A DNA stretch of 64,000 bases from Clostridiales bacterium. GTDB lineage: Bacteria > Bacillota > Clostridia > Oscillospirales > Oscillospiraceae. Location: positions 23,770 through 87,769 of the forward strand of contig JAJBVG010000073.1 of the NCBI GenBank assembly GCA_020859945.1. Direction: 5' to 3'. How positions within the stretch are numbered: position 1 is the first letter of the stretch; every line of letters begins with the position of its first letter. Below the pieces are notes generated by a model. The model made no database searches. It saw only the letters and a program-made list of their open reading frames with translations, and had not been told where the DNA came from. Below are positions 51,803 to 61,215 of the stretch, in pieces. The translations under genes and the position numbers were made by a program.

Positions 51803-52651
51803 ATGCCGAGAGAACTGACCCGCTGCCAGCGTATTGAGCGCAGCATCATCAAAACCTACCGCAAGACCCTGTGGAACCCCTTCATCGCCGCCGTGAAGCG
51901 CTACGAGCTGGTGTCGGAGGGGGACAAGATCGCCGTGTGCATTTCCGGCGGCAAGGACTCTATGCTGCTGGCCAAGCTGATGCAGCAGCTCCAGCGGATC
52001 AGCGACTTTCCCTTTGAACTGGTCTACCTGGTGATGGACCCCGGCTATGCCCCCGCCAACCGGCAGCAGATTTTAGACAACGCCGCTCTGTTGGAGCTGC
52101 CCATCACCGTGTTTGAGACCAACATCTTCCGGGTGGCCAACCGCACCGACCACTCTCCCTGTTACCTCTGCGCCCGGATGCGCCGGGGCCACCTCTACAG
52201 CAAGGCCCGGGAGCTGGGCTGCAACAAAATCGCCCTGGGCCACCACTTCTCCGACGTGGTGGAGACCACCGTCATGGGGATGTTCTACGGCGGCCAGCTC
52301 CAGGCCATGATGCCCAAGCTCCACTCCACCAACTTCCCCGGCATGGAGTTAATCCGGCCCATGTACTGCATCCACGAGGACGACATCATCCGCTGGAAGA
52401 ACTACAACGACCTGCACTTTCTCCAGTGCGCCTGCCGCTTCACCGAGGCGACAGGAGAGGGGACCGTTCCGGGCAAGCGCCAGGAGGTCAAGGAGCTGCT
52501 GCGGCAGCTGCGGCAAGACTTCCCCCAGGTGGAGCAGAACGTGTTCAAGTCCATCCACAGCGTCCAGCTGGACACCTTCCCCGGCTATAAGACAAAGGGG
52601 GAAGAACACAGCTTTTTGGAGCAGTATGGGGAAACAAAGCAGGAAATGTGA
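51803..52651 (+). CDS. TtcA/TtuA-family tRNA 2-thiolation protein
   Basis: 282 residues of the PP-loop ATPase superfamily. SGGKDSMLLAKLMQQL is near 49, the CxxC motif is in SPCYLCARMRRGHLY near 119, and LGHHFSDVVETTVMGMFYGGQLQAMMPKL near 140. These features place it with TtcA-like proteins, which adenylate a tRNA base and thiolate it using an iron-sulfur cluster. The target base (C32 or another) is not decidable. The ATG at 51803 follows CAGGAGGCGCATCC; the track start at 51716 includes the promoter. Confidence 0.88.
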   Translation: MPRELTRCQRIERSIIKTYRKTLWNPFIAAVKRYELVSEGDKIAVCISGGKDSMLLAKLMQQLQRISDFPFELVYLVMDPGYAPANRQQILDNAALLELPITVFETNIFRVANRTDHSPCYLCARMRRGHLYSKARELGCNKIALGHHFSDVVETTVMGMFYGGQLQAMMPKLHSTNFPGMELIRPMYCIHEDDIIRWKNYNDLHFLQCACRFTEATGEGTVPGKRQEVKELLRQLRQDFPQVEQNVFKSIHSVQLDTFPGYKTKGEEHSFLEQYGETKQEM

Positions 52652-52836
52652 AATACTTTTCACTTCAATATGCTGGAATTTACAAAAAAGCGATTCTTTT
52701 TTCTTTTTTTGCGACCAAAAAGTATTGAATAACCACAAACTCTCTGGTATACTACAAAAGGTCCGGGTAAAAAAACACCCCTTTCGTGAAAAAAAGAACG
52801 CGCCATGCCAACCTGATAAAAAATTGGAGGTTTTCA

Positions 52837-54591
52837 ATGAAAGCTGCACATCGTTTGCTGTCCTTTGTCCTGGCCCTGTCCATGACAGTCACCCTGCTCC
52901 CCGTCTCCCCGGTCCTGGCCGCGGAGACAAGCTCTGTCGCCGCGGCGGAATCCACCGCTGCCGGCACCGTCACCGGCTTTGGCGAGCTGGAGACCCAGGA
53001 GATCGCCCTGGCGGAAAAAATCGACCTGGACGCCCTGCTGGAGTCCATGCCGTCCACTCTGCCGGTCTATCTGGACAACAGCAGTGAGGTGACGGAGATC
53101 CCCGTCACCTGGTACTGTCTGGACGACTACGAGACCTCCAACGACTACTACTTCCAGTTCAGCCCCAGCTGGGACACCGACGCCTATCCGCTGCTGGACG
53201 GCCTTGACGTAGAGGTGGACGCGCCCTATATCGCCGTCTATTTGGCAGGTGTCACCGCGATGTCCAGTAGCTCCTCCACTGTCTCCGGCAACAGCAACGA
53301 GACCACCATCTTCACCTATCTGACCGGGACGATGGGGCTGAACACCGCCGCCGCCTGCGGCATCCTGGCCAATATGTACGCTGAGTCCGCCTTCAAGCCC
53401 ACCTCCAGCTGCACCGACAGCAACGGCCTGACCAGCTACGGCCTGTGCCAGTGGAACGGCTCCCGGTACACTAAGCTGAAAAGCTGGTGCAACAGCAACG
53501 GGTACAACTACAAAACCGTCACCGGTCAGCTCCACTTTCTGTCCTACGAGCTGAGCACCAGCACCTATAACTACATCCTGAAATACTTACAGGGAGTCAG
53601 CAACTCCGCCTCCGGCGCTTACAACGCGGGGTACTACTGGTGCTACTACTTCGAGCAGCCCGCAAACACGACCACCCAGAGCAAGACCCGGGGCAATCTG
53701 GCCAAGAACTCCTACTGGCCGTTCTACAGCGCCCTCGTCTCCGCCTCCAACAGCAGCGCTTCCTCGGCCTCCGCCCCCGTCCTCTCGGACTACACCACCC
53801 CCGGCACCTCCATGACCTACGGCACCCTCTTCACCCTCAAGGGGACCATCACCGCCTCCTCTGCCATCACCAGCGTCACCGCCGGGGTCTACAACAGCAG
53901 CGGGAAGGCCGTCACCAGCGCCTCCGCCACCCCCAACAGCACCGCCTTTGACGTGTACGAGCTGGATGAGGACGTGCTGTTCAGCCAGGTGCCGGTGGGG
54001 TCCTACACCTACGTCATCAAGGCCACAGTGGGCGGGACCACTTACACTGTTTTGGACTACAGCTTCAAGGTCACCGCCCGGAAGCTCTCCAACGCCACCA
54101 TCTCCTCCATCGACGCCCGCTACACCTACACCGGCAGCAGCATCAAGCCCACCCCCAAGGTAAAATACAGCGGCACCACCCTGACCAAAGGCACCGATTA
54201 CACCCTCAGCTACTCCAGCAACAAGTCGGTGGGCACCGCCACCATTACCATCAAGGGCACTGGCAACTACACCGGCACGGTGAAAAAGACCTTTAAAATC
54301 GTTCCCAAAAAGGTGTCCAACCTCAAGGTCAAGTCCAGCTCCTCCAAGAAGATCACCGTCACCTGGACGGCGCTGAAATCCGTCCGGGGCTACCAAATCC
54401 AGTACAGCACCAGCTCCGATTTCTCCAACGCCAAGACCGTCACCGTGGTGGGGACCACCAACAAGAAAAAGGTGATCTCCAGCCTGAAAAGCGGCAAGAC
54501 CTACTATGTCCGCATCCGGTCCTACTGCAAGGTCAGCGGCACGAATTATTACTCCTTCTACAGCTCCAAGGTGAAAATCAAGGTGAAATAA
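52837..54591 (+). CDS. secreted protein with phage-tail-lysozyme-like domain, Ig-like domain and FnIII domain
   Basis: 584 residues. The signal peptide MKAAHRLLSFVLALSMTVTLLPVSPVLA is followed by a unique acidic region (about 30-145), a lysozyme-like domain (about 160-300) with LNTAAACGILANMYAESAFKPTSS (candidate catalytic Glu in AESAF) and SYGLCQWNGSRYTKL, a Ser/Ala linker, an Ig-like beta domain (about 320-430), a second repeat-type domain with YTYTGSSIKPTPKVKYSGTTL...GTATITIKGTGNYTGTVKKTFKI (about 435-510), and a C-terminal FnIII domain (VTWTALKSVRGYQIQYSTSSDF). It likely binds and cuts cell-wall glycan outside the cell. No LPXTG or SLH anchor is present. TTGGAGGTTTTCA precedes the ATG. 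Confidence 0.82.
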   Translation: MKAAHRLLSFVLALSMTVTLLPVSPVLAAETSSVAAAESTAAGTVTGFGELETQEIALAEKIDLDALLESMPSTLPVYLDNSSEVTEIPVTWYCLDDYETSNDYYFQFSPSWDTDAYPLLDGLDVEVDAPYIAVYLAGVTAMSSSSSTVSGNSNETTIFTYLTGTMGLNTAAACGILANMYAESAFKPTSSCTDSNGLTSYGLCQWNGSRYTKLKSWCNSNGYNYKTVTGQLHFLSYELSTSTYNYILKYLQGVSNSASGAYNAGYYWCYYFEQPANTTTQSKTRGNLAKNSYWPFYSALVSASNSSASSASAPVLSDYTTPGTSMTYGTLFTLKGTITASSAITSVTAGVYNSSGKAVTSASATPNSTAFDVYELDEDVLFSQVPVGSYTYVIKATVGGTTYTVLDYSFKVTARKLSNATISSIDARYTYTGSSIKPTPKVKYSGTTLTKGTDYTLSYSSNKSVGTATITIKGTGNYTGTVKKTFKIVPKKVSNLKVKSSSSKKITVTWTALKSVRGYQIQYSTSSDFSNAKTVTVVGTTNKKKVISSLKSGKTYYVRIRSYCKVSGTNYYSFYSSKVKIKVK

Positions 54592-54609
54592 ATCATCACA
54601 CCACAGCAA

Positions 54610-54647
54610 ATCCCCTCGAACAGCATCGTTCGAGGGGATACTTTTTT
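54610..54647. terminator. bidirectional terminator between the secreted protein and mfd
   Basis: ATCCCCTCGAAC AGCATC GTTCGAGGGGAT (12-bp stem) with ACTTTTTT on the plus side. The mfd stop at 54646 is adjacent. Confidence 0.8.
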
Positions 54648-57600
54648 AGCACTCGGTATAAATGTCCACCAGCCGCCTGGCCCATTTCAGCGGCTTTTCG
54701 CCGGGTTTCAGCCGCAGGGCCACGTTGGGCCGGTCCCCCGGGGAGACCAGCACCCGCCCCTTCAGCTCCGGCACGGTACACAGCCGGGAGACCCGTTTCA
54801 GGTCGAACTCCCGCAGGCCAAAGTTGATGTTGCTGCCCTTTTGGGCGATGTCGGTGACGCCGCAGTTGGAGGCGGCGCTACGCAGCAGCGCCACGTTCAC
54901 CAGGTTCTCCACCGGTTCGGGCACGTCACCGTAGCGGTCCACCAACTCGTCGATCATGTCGGTGGCGTCCCGGTCCTCCCGGATGCGGGCAATGCGGCGG
55001 TACAGGTCCATCCGCTGCTCGGCGGCGGGCACGTACCAGTCGGGGATGTTGGCGGGGAGGGACAGGTCGGCGGTGACCTCCTCGGTGCGGACGGGCTTTT
55101 CGCCCCGCTCCTCCAGTACCGCCTCCTCCAGCAGCTTGAGATACAGGTCATAGCCCACGCTCATCAGGTTTCCCGACTGCTGGGCGCCCAACAGGTTGCC
55201 CGCGCCGCGAATTTCCAGGTCCCGCATGGCGATTTTATACCCTGCGCCGAACTCCGCGAACTCCCGCACGGCGGCCAGCCGCTTGGCGGCCACGTCAGAG
55301 AGAATTTTCCCATGACGATAGGTCAGGTAGGCGTAAGCCCGGCGGCTGGAGCGCCCCACCCGGCCCCGAATTTGGTGGAGCTGAGCCAAACCCATTTTAT
55401 CCGCGTCCTCGATGATGAGGGTGTTCACGTTGGGGATGTCGATGCCGGTCTCGATGATGGTGGTGCAGACCAGCACCTGCACCTCTCCGCGGACCACCTG
55501 GTCCATCACGTCGGAAATTTCCTCCTGGGACATCCTGCCGTGGGCCACCCCCATGCGGATGTTTTCGTCGTCCAGCATCTCCCGGAGGCGGACGGCGGTC
55601 TGGTTGATGGTCTCCACCCGGTTGTGGAGGTAGTAGACCTGCCCGCCACGGCCCACCTCCCGGCGGATGGCGTCCAGCACCACCCCCCAGTCGTGCTCCA
55701 GCACATAGGTCTGCACCGGCTGGCGGTCCTGGGGCGGCTCCTCCAGGGTGGACATGTCCCGGATACCGGAGAGGGCCATGTTCAGCGTCCGGGGGATAGG
55801 CGTGGCGGAGAGGGTCAGCACGTCCACCTGCGGGAACCGCTCCTTGAGCTTCTCCTTCTGTCCCACACCGAAGCGCTGTTCCTCGTCCACCACCAGCAGG
55901 CCCAGGTTTTTGAACTGCAAGCCCTTGGCCAGCAGCCGATGGGTGCCAATGAGGATGTCGATAAGGCCGTTTTCCGCGTCCCGGAGGATGTTTTTGGCAG
56001 CCTTGCCGGTCTGAAACCGAGTGATGAGGGCGATGCGCACCGGGAAGCCCTCAAACCGCCGCAGGGCGGTCTGATAGTGCTGGTTGGCCAGCACCGTGGT
56101 GGGCACCAAAATGGCCGCCTGCTTGCCCTCCAGCACGCATTTCATCACCGCCCGAAGCGCCACCTCGGTTTTGCCATACCCCACGTCGCCGCAGAGCAGC
56201 CGGTCCATGGGAATGGGCTTTTCCATGTCCGCCTTGACCTCGGCCACGCAGCGCAGCTGGTCCTCGGTCTCCTGGTACTCAAACTTGTCCTCAAACTCCT
56301 GCTGCCAGGGGTCGTCCGGGTGGAAGGCGTACCCCGGCTGCCGCTGACGGGCAGCGTAGAGCTGAATCAAATCCTTCGCCAGGTCCTGGGTGGCCTTTTT
56401 CGCCTTGGACTTGGCACGGGTCCAGTCGGTCCCGCCCAGCTTGGAGAGGCGCACCGTGGGCTTGCCGTCCTCTTCCTCGCCGCCGCCGATATACTTGCTG
56501 ACCATGTCCAACTGAGTAGCGGGGACATAGAGGCTGTCGCCTCCTGCGTAGGAGAGCTTGACGTAGTCTTTCTCCACCCCGTCCACCTTCATCTTGGTCA
56601 TCTCCACAAAACGGGCGATGCCGTGCTTTTCGTGGACCACCAGGTCGCCGGGGACCAGGTCGGTGAAGGATTGCAGCTTCTGCCGGTTGGTGGCGGTTTG
56701 AGCGGACTTTCCCCGCCGCTTCTGGGCGGGGGCAGCGGTCCCCTCGGTGATGAGGGCGAAGCCGGGGTATTCAAACCCGGAGGACACCCCGCCCACCGAC
56801 AGCACCGTCTGGCCCGGCTGGGGCAGCTGTTTTAAGTCAAGGTCCAACTGCACCTTGATATCCCGCTCCCGCAGCAGGTCAGACAGATTTTTCGCCTGGC
56901 CCTGGCTCTGGCACAGCACCACACAGGCGTAATTGCGATGCTGGTAGTGCTCCAGGTCGGAGGCGGCAGTCTCCAGGCTGGAGCCGAAGCTGGGCAACTG
57001 CTTGCAGTTCAGCGTCAGCAGCACACGGGCGTCGTAGGGCCGCACAGAGGTCTGGAAGGAATCCAAATACACGCAGGGGTACTCCCGGCCCAGGCGTCGC
57101 CCCATCTCCTCCACCGTGGCCGTGTAGCGCGCCTGAGACGCCCACAGCACGCCGGAGGAGGACAGCGCGTCCATATCCTCGGTGAGCCGCCAGAGGTAGT
57201 GATTGGCCGTCTCCACGCACCGGCTGCTCTCTGCCCAGAGCACACAGGCGTCGGCGGGGAGGTAGTCGCCGCCGCAGGCGAAGTCTGGGTAAATCAGGTC
57301 CATGTATCGGTCAGACGCCGGGAACGCGGTGCCATCCGCCAGGCGGCGGCTGTCCTCCTCCAACGTGTTCAGCAGGGTGGCGTAGTCAGTGGCGTCGCTG
57401 CGCTTTTTGGACTTGGACGCCTTCTCCACCTGGAGCTTCCGGCGCTCGATGTCCTCCACCAGCCCCAGCACCCCGCCGGGAGCCAGCTGGGGCAGCGTCT
57501 CCGCCGCGGGCAGCAGCTCCGCCCGTTCCAGGCGCTCAGTGCGCCGCTGGGTCAGTGGGTCGAAGGAATAGACGGTGTCCACCTCGTTGTCCCAGAACTC

Positions 57601-58176
57601 CACCCGGACGGGGGCCTCCGCCGCCGGGGAGAACACGTCCAGGATGTCCCCCCGGAGGGCGAACTGTCCCGGCCCCTCCACCTGCATACAACGGGTGTAG
57701 CCTCCAGCGGCCAGCCGTCGGGTCAGGTCGTCCGTCTCGTACAGCTCGCCGGGCCGCAGGGTCAGCGCTGCCTTTTCCAGCACGGCAGGGGGCATGGTCC
57801 GTTGGAACAGGCCCTCCACCGTGGCCACCAACAGTGGGATACGCCCGGTTTGCAGGCCCCGCAGCAGCCGCAGCCGCTGGTGTTCCCACTGGCGGGAGAC
57901 GGTGACGTTGTGGAACACGAACTCCCGCCCCATCAGCAGCTCCACCGGCTCCCCGGTAAAAAACGCCAGGTCACTTTGCAGCCGTTTGCCCTCCTGCTCG
58001 TCCGGGCAGAGCAGCACAATGGGCCGCCCCGTGGCCTCCCGCAGGGCGGCGGCCAGATGCGCCCGGTGTACCGTGGTCAGACCGGCCACAGCCACAGGGC
58101 TGCGGCCCGCGTCCAGCTGGGCGGTCAGTTCCCGGAACTCCGGGAGAGATTGCAATACTGTTGTCAGTGGTTTCAT
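54646..58176 (-). CDS. mfd: transcription-repair coupling factor Mfd
   Basis: 1176 residues. The N-terminal UvrB-like domains contain LLMGREFVFHNVTVSRQWEHQRL. The RNA-polymerase-interacting CarD-like domain begins LVPGDLVVHEKHGIARF near 504. The translocase has Walker A GDVGYGKTEVALRA near 660, VDEEQRFGVGQKEKLK, TLSATPIPRTLNMALSGIRDMS and QIRGRVGRSSRRAYAYLTY. A C-terminal TRCF domain follows. It removes stalled RNA polymerase and recruits UvrA. It is the last gene of the glmU-like/prs/pth/mfd series. Confidence 0.97.
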   Translation of the reverse strand: MKPLTTVLQSLPEFRELTAQLDAGRSPVAVAGLTTVHRAHLAAALREATGRPIVLLCPDEQEGKRLQSDLAFFTGEPVELLMGREFVFHNVTVSRQWEHQRLRLLRGLQTGRIPLLVATVEGLFQRTMPPAVLEKAALTLRPGELYETDDLTRRLAAGGYTRCMQVEGPGQFALRGDILDVFSPAAEAPVRVEFWDNEVDTVYSFDPLTQRRTERLERAELLPAAETLPQLAPGGVLGLVEDIERRKLQVEKASKSKKRSDATDYATLLNTLEEDSRRLADGTAFPASDRYMDLIYPDFACGGDYLPADACVLWAESSRCVETANHYLWRLTEDMDALSSSGVLWASQARYTATVEEMGRRLGREYPCVYLDSFQTSVRPYDARVLLTLNCKQLPSFGSSLETAASDLEHYQHRNYACVVLCQSQGQAKNLSDLLRERDIKVQLDLDLKQLPQPGQTVLSVGGVSSGFEYPGFALITEGTAAPAQKRRGKSAQTATNRQKLQSFTDLVPGDLVVHEKHGIARFVEMTKMKVDGVEKDYVKLSYAGGDSLYVPATQLDMVSKYIGGGEEEDGKPTVRLSKLGGTDWTRAKSKAKKATQDLAKDLIQLYAARQRQPGYAFHPDDPWQQEFEDKFEYQETEDQLRCVAEVKADMEKPIPMDRLLCGDVGYGKTEVALRAVMKCVLEGKQAAILVPTTVLANQHYQTALRRFEGFPVRIALITRFQTGKAAKNILRDAENGLIDILIGTHRLLAKGLQFKNLGLLVVDEEQRFGVGQKEKLKERFPQVDVLTLSATPIPRTLNMALSGIRDMSTLEEPPQDRQPVQTYVLEHDWGVVLDAIRREVGRGGQVYYLHNRVETINQTAVRLREMLDDENIRMGVAHGRMSQEEISDVMDQVVRGEVQVLVCTTIIETGIDIPNVNTLIIEDADKMGLAQLHQIRGRVGRSSRRAYAYLTYRHGKILSDVAAKRLAAVREFAEFGAGYKIAMRDLEIRGAGNLLGAQQSGNLMSVGYDLYLKLLEEAVLEERGEKPVRTEEVTADLSLPANIPDWYVPAAEQRMDLYRRIARIREDRDATDMIDELVDRYGDVPEPVENLVNVALLRSAASNCGVTDIAQKGSNINFGLREFDLKRVSRLCTVPELKGRVLVSPGDRPNVALRLKPGEKPLKWARRLVDIYTEC

Positions 58177-58231
58177 GGCGGAACCTCGAAATCATAAAAA
58201 AGTTGTGGTTTTTTGTCGGTTGGGGGACAGC

Positions 58232-58253
58232 GCGGCCCCTCATAAGGGGCCGC
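58232..58253. other. hairpin between pth and mfd
   Basis: GCGGCCCCT CATA AGGGGCCGC, a perfect 9-bp stem without a U-run; possibly an mRNA-stability element. Confidence 0.4.
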
Positions 58254-58273
58254 ATGTGGGGCATGGCGCTGCG

Positions 58274-58870
58274 TCACTTGCTGTATCGGTTCTGGGCTTT
58301 CTCAAACCCCTGCTCCAGCACCATCTCCACCGCCTCCGCCGCGCGCTGGGCGGCGTCGTCTATCAGCTTGGCGTCCTCCGGGGAGAACTTTCCCAGCACC
58401 CAGGCGGCCAGGTCGTAGTCCGGGTGGGGCTTCTGGCCCACGCCCATCTTGATGCGGGGGAACTGGTCTGTCCCCAATTCCTCTATGATGGATTTCAGGC
58501 CATTATGCCCCCCGGCGCTGCCTTTTTTCCGCAGGCGGAGGGTTCCCGTGGGCAGAGACACGTCGTCGCAGACCACCAGAATGTGGTCCGGCTCAATTTT
58601 ATAAAAGTGGGCGGCCTCCTCCACGGCCTCGCCGGAGAGGTTCATATAGGTCTGGGGCTTCATGGCCAGGATGCGCACCCCGCCGCAGGAAAAGTCCCCT
58701 ACCAGGGCGCGGAACTTAGAGCGGTTGATGCGCTGGCCGGTCTTTTGCTCCAGGGCGGACGCCGCCCGGAATCCGGCGTTGTGTCGGGTGTTATCGTACT
58801 TGGGGCCGGGGTTGCCCAGAAACACCACCAGCCACTCCACCGGCCCCTGCCGGTTTTTGAAAAGAAACAT
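58274..58870 (-). CDS. pth: peptidyl-tRNA hydrolase
   Basis: 198 residues. Catalytic residues are in place: Asn in FLGNPGPKYDNTRHNAGF, His in the same block, Asp in VVCDDVSLPTGTLRLRKKGSAGGHNGLKSI, and MKPQTYMNLSGEAV. It recycles tRNA from peptidyl-tRNA. Its N-terminus carries a few extra residues (MFLFKNRQGPVEW) before the usual start of the fold. It lies between prs and mfd as in Bacillus-type operons. Confidence 0.96.
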   Translation of the reverse strand: MFLFKNRQGPVEWLVVFLGNPGPKYDNTRHNAGFRAASALEQKTGQRINRSKFRALVGDFSCGGVRILAMKPQTYMNLSGEAVEEAAHFYKIEPDHILVVCDDVSLPTGTLRLRKKGSAGGHNGLKSIIEELGTDQFPRIKMGVGQKPHPDYDLAAWVLGKFSPEDAKLIDDAAQRAAEAVEMVLEQGFEKAQNRYSK

Positions 58871-58950
58871 CGTCTGCCTCCTGCCCGAAATGGGCGGTCA
58901 AAGGGATGAAAAACAACTCAGGAAAGGAAGGAACGCGCAAACGCCCCAAA

Positions 58951-58975
58951 GGGGTCATCGGCGGGCGATGACCCC
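58951..58975. other. hairpin between prs and pth
   Basis: GGGGTCATCG GCGGG CGATGACCCC, a perfect 10-bp stem. On the minus strand it is followed by TTTGGGGCGTTTG, so at best a weak terminator. Confidence 0.5.
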
Positions 58976-59021
58976 TGAAGGGCTATAAAAGCATAAAATA
59001 GTTCGTGATAGCGGCAAAATC

Positions 59022-59996
59022 TCAGCTGTAGATGGCGTTCATGGAGGCGTCGTTGAACATCCGGGAGATGGCCTCCGCGAACATGGGCGCCACGGTCAGA
59101 TAGTGGATCTTGCTGCTCAGCTCCTTGGGAGCAGGGATGGTGTCCAGCAGCACCAGCTCGTCCAGGAAGGAGTTGTCGATGCGCTCCATGGCCGGACCGG
59201 AGAGAACGCCGTGGCTGGCGCAGGCGGTGACGCTCTTGGCCCCGCCGATGGTCATCAGCGCCTTGGCCGCGCCGCAGAGGGAACCGGCCGTATCCACCAT
59301 GTCGTCCAGCAGGATAACGTTCTTGTCCTTCACGTCACCGATGATGTTCATGACCTCGGAGGAGTTGGCCTTCTGGCGGCGCTTGTCCACGATGGCCATG
59401 GGCATGTTCATCTGCTGGGCGAAGTTCCGCACCCGGGCCACGGAGCCAACGTCAGGGGAGACCACCATGGTGTTGTCATAGCTGTCCGCGAACTTCTTTT
59501 TAAAGTACTCCACAAACAGGGTGCCGCCCTGGAGGTTGTCCATGGGGATGTCGAAGAAACCCTGGATCTGGAGACAGTGGATGTCCATGGTCAGCACATG
59601 GTCCGCTCCCGCCTTAGTCAGCAGGTCGGACACCAGCCGTGCGGAGATGGGATCTCTGGGCTTGGTCTTGCGGTCTTGCCGGGCATAGCCAAAGTAGGGG
59701 AGGACCGCGGTGATGCGCCCGGCGGAGGCCCGCTTCAGCGCGTCCAGCATGATGAGCATTTCCATCAGGTAGTCGTTGACGCTGCGGTACTCTTTCTGTC
59801 CCGGCTTGCCGGTGGCGCAGGTGGACTGGACGACGTACACATCGCTGCCCCGGACGGTCTCGTAGATGGAGGCGAAGCTCTCCCCGTCGGAGAACGCGCC
59901 GCACTCGGAGTTGCCCATGGGGACGCCGATTTGCTTGCAGATGGCCCTGGTCAGGGCGGGGTTGGAGCTGCCGCTGAAAATCTTGAGGTCTTTCAT
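59022..59996 (-). CDS. prs: ribose-phosphate pyrophosphokinase
   Basis: 324 residues. Conserved blocks are KIFSGSSNPALTRAICKQIGVPMG, PYFGYARQDRKTKPRDPISARLV, ADHVLTMDIHCLQIQGFFDIPMDNL, VVSPDVGSVARVRNFA and the PRPP loop VILLDDMVDTAGSLCGAA near 230. It makes PRPP for nucleotide, histidine and tryptophan synthesis. Within the motif for the phosphate loop, SPDVGSVAR replaces the more common SPDHGGVTR, a variation to note rather than a defect. It lies downstream of the GlmU-like gene. Confidence 0.95.
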   Translation of the reverse strand: MKDLKIFSGSSNPALTRAICKQIGVPMGNSECGAFSDGESFASIYETVRGSDVYVVQSTCATGKPGQKEYRSVNDYLMEMLIMLDALKRASAGRITAVLPYFGYARQDRKTKPRDPISARLVSDLLTKAGADHVLTMDIHCLQIQGFFDIPMDNLQGGTLFVEYFKKKFADSYDNTMVVSPDVGSVARVRNFAQQMNMPMAIVDKRRQKANSSEVMNIIGDVKDKNVILLDDMVDTAGSLCGAAKALMTIGGAKSVTACASHGVLSGPAMERIDNSFLDELVLLDTIPAPKELSSKIHYLTVAPMFAEAISRMFNDASMNAIYS

Positions 59997-60137
59997 AACA
60001 AAATCATTCCTCTCCTGGATTCAGTCTCTTTTTTCAGGAATTTGCGAATGAATGAGAGACATAAGGGCGGGTATTGCCCGCGATGCGGATGGGTGACAGA
60101 TACAGCGCGTTTTTATGGACGGCCTTTGAGCCGTATT

Positions 60138-60941
60138 TTATTCTTTTATGACCTGGAACGGTCCGACCCGCGTCCCATCGGGCAGGCGGACACCGGACAC
60201 CTGGGAGGCGTTGACCACGCAGCCGCTGCCCAGCTCGCAGTCGGTGAGCATACTGTTGGGACCGAGGACGCAGCCCTCTCCGGTTTTCACCCGTCCCATC
60301 AAGATGGTGTTGGGCATGATGACGCTGCCGAGCGCGACCTGGGCGCCCGCCTCCACATAGGTGGTGTTGGGGTCGATGAGGTCCACACCCTCGTTCATTA
60401 GGCGATACAGGTTGTCCGCCAGCCCCAGCTCTCTGGCCTGGAACAGCTCCTTCGGGCTGGTCAGGGACAGCAGCTGAATTTCCGGGTCGCTAAGGGGGGA
60501 GTAGAAGTCGCCATAATTCAGGGCGTCCACGCCGCCCTCGGCCAGGTCAGCGGCTTCCACCCGGTAAACGCCCATCACGTCTCCGGCGGGGGTGAGAAAT
60601 TCTTCCTCCACCAGTTCCTGACAGGCGGAGCAGGACAACCACACCGGCTCGGTGATGGTGATGACCTTGCCCTCGCATTCGGCGGCGAAGTCCATCAACC
60701 GCTGGTTCAGGGACGGGTCGGCGCAGGAGACCACCTCCGTCCCAGCGGGGAAACACCCGGCGGTCAGGTCGGTCAAATCGTCCTCTGCAACGACAAAAAA
60801 CCGTTCCACGCCCTGCCGCTCCAGGCCCATGGCGAGCCAACTGGCGGCGGGAGAAAACAGAATCTTCTGTAGGAGGAACGGTTCACAAGAGGACTGGGCC
60901 GCCTCTCTCAGCACAAAAATCACCGCACTGGAAGCTGTCAT
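60138..60941 (-). CDS. degenerate GlmU-like protein (pseudo-nucleotidyltransferase plus short hexapeptide repeat)
   Basis: 267 residues from the ATG at 60941, with AAAGGGGAGAATGGGCT upstream. The linker and helix LADNLYRLMNEGVDLIDPNTTYVEAGAQVALGSVIMPNTILMGRVKTGEGCVLGPNSMLTDCELG is clearly GlmU-like. However, the N-terminal region reads AVIFVLREAAQSSCEPFLLQKIL where GlmU has the LAAGxGTRM nucleotide loop, and is about 165 instead of about 230 residues. The left-handed helix is cut to about 80 residues, so the acetyltransferase site is missing. It occupies the classical glmU position before prs. It probably lacks both GlmU activities, and a regulatory role is possible. Confidence 0.78.
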   Translation of the reverse strand: MTASSAVIFVLREAAQSSCEPFLLQKILFSPAASWLAMGLERQGVERFFVVAEDDLTDLTAGCFPAGTEVVSCADPSLNQRLMDFAAECEGKVITITEPVWLSCSACQELVEEEFLTPAGDVMGVYRVEAADLAEGGVDALNYGDFYSPLSDPEIQLLSLTSPKELFQARELGLADNLYRLMNEGVDLIDPNTTYVEAGAQVALGSVIMPNTILMGRVKTGEGCVLGPNSMLTDCELGSGCVVNASQVSGVRLPDGTRVGPFQVIKE

Positions 60942-61041
60942 AGCCCATTCTCCCCTTTCATCTTCGTATGGGTTTTCGGTTGCGCCGCCTCGCTGCGGCT
61001 CCGCCGGGGGTGTGCGCAAGCGGTTTCCCCCAGCGTCCCCT

Positions 61042-61069
61042 ATTATAGCAAATGAAATTGAATTTTGCA
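61042..61069 (-). promoter_or_regulatory. promoter of the GlmU-like/prs/pth/mfd series
   Basis: Minus strand TGCAAA (61064-61069), 16 bases, TATAAT (61042-61047), 101 bases before the GlmU-like start. The 60942-61340 gap also holds the divergent promoter at 61216-61245 and AT-rich sequence; nothing else is recognised. Confidence 0.55.
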
Positions 61070-61215
61070 CACGAAAATACACATTTTTTTAATAAAATGA
61101 AAGGATTTGTTGTTTGTACAATTTTATCCCCCTTTTTCCCCGCTGTTTTCGGTATTTTTGCCAGTTTCCGCGAAAGGAAACCGGAGTAAAGTTTACGAAA
61201 AATGGTCCCGGAGCA

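Noticed and set aside
51370-51837. 155-residue ORF upstream of the TtcA-like gene
   Set aside because: No ribosome binding site, reads through the promoter of the next gene and ends inside it in another frame; amino-acid composition is atypical.
52837-54591. Prophage remnant suggested by the phage-tail-lysozyme-like domain
   Set aside because: No other phage gene, integrase or attachment repeat is near; signal peptide and FnIII/Ig domains indicate a host-secreted protein.
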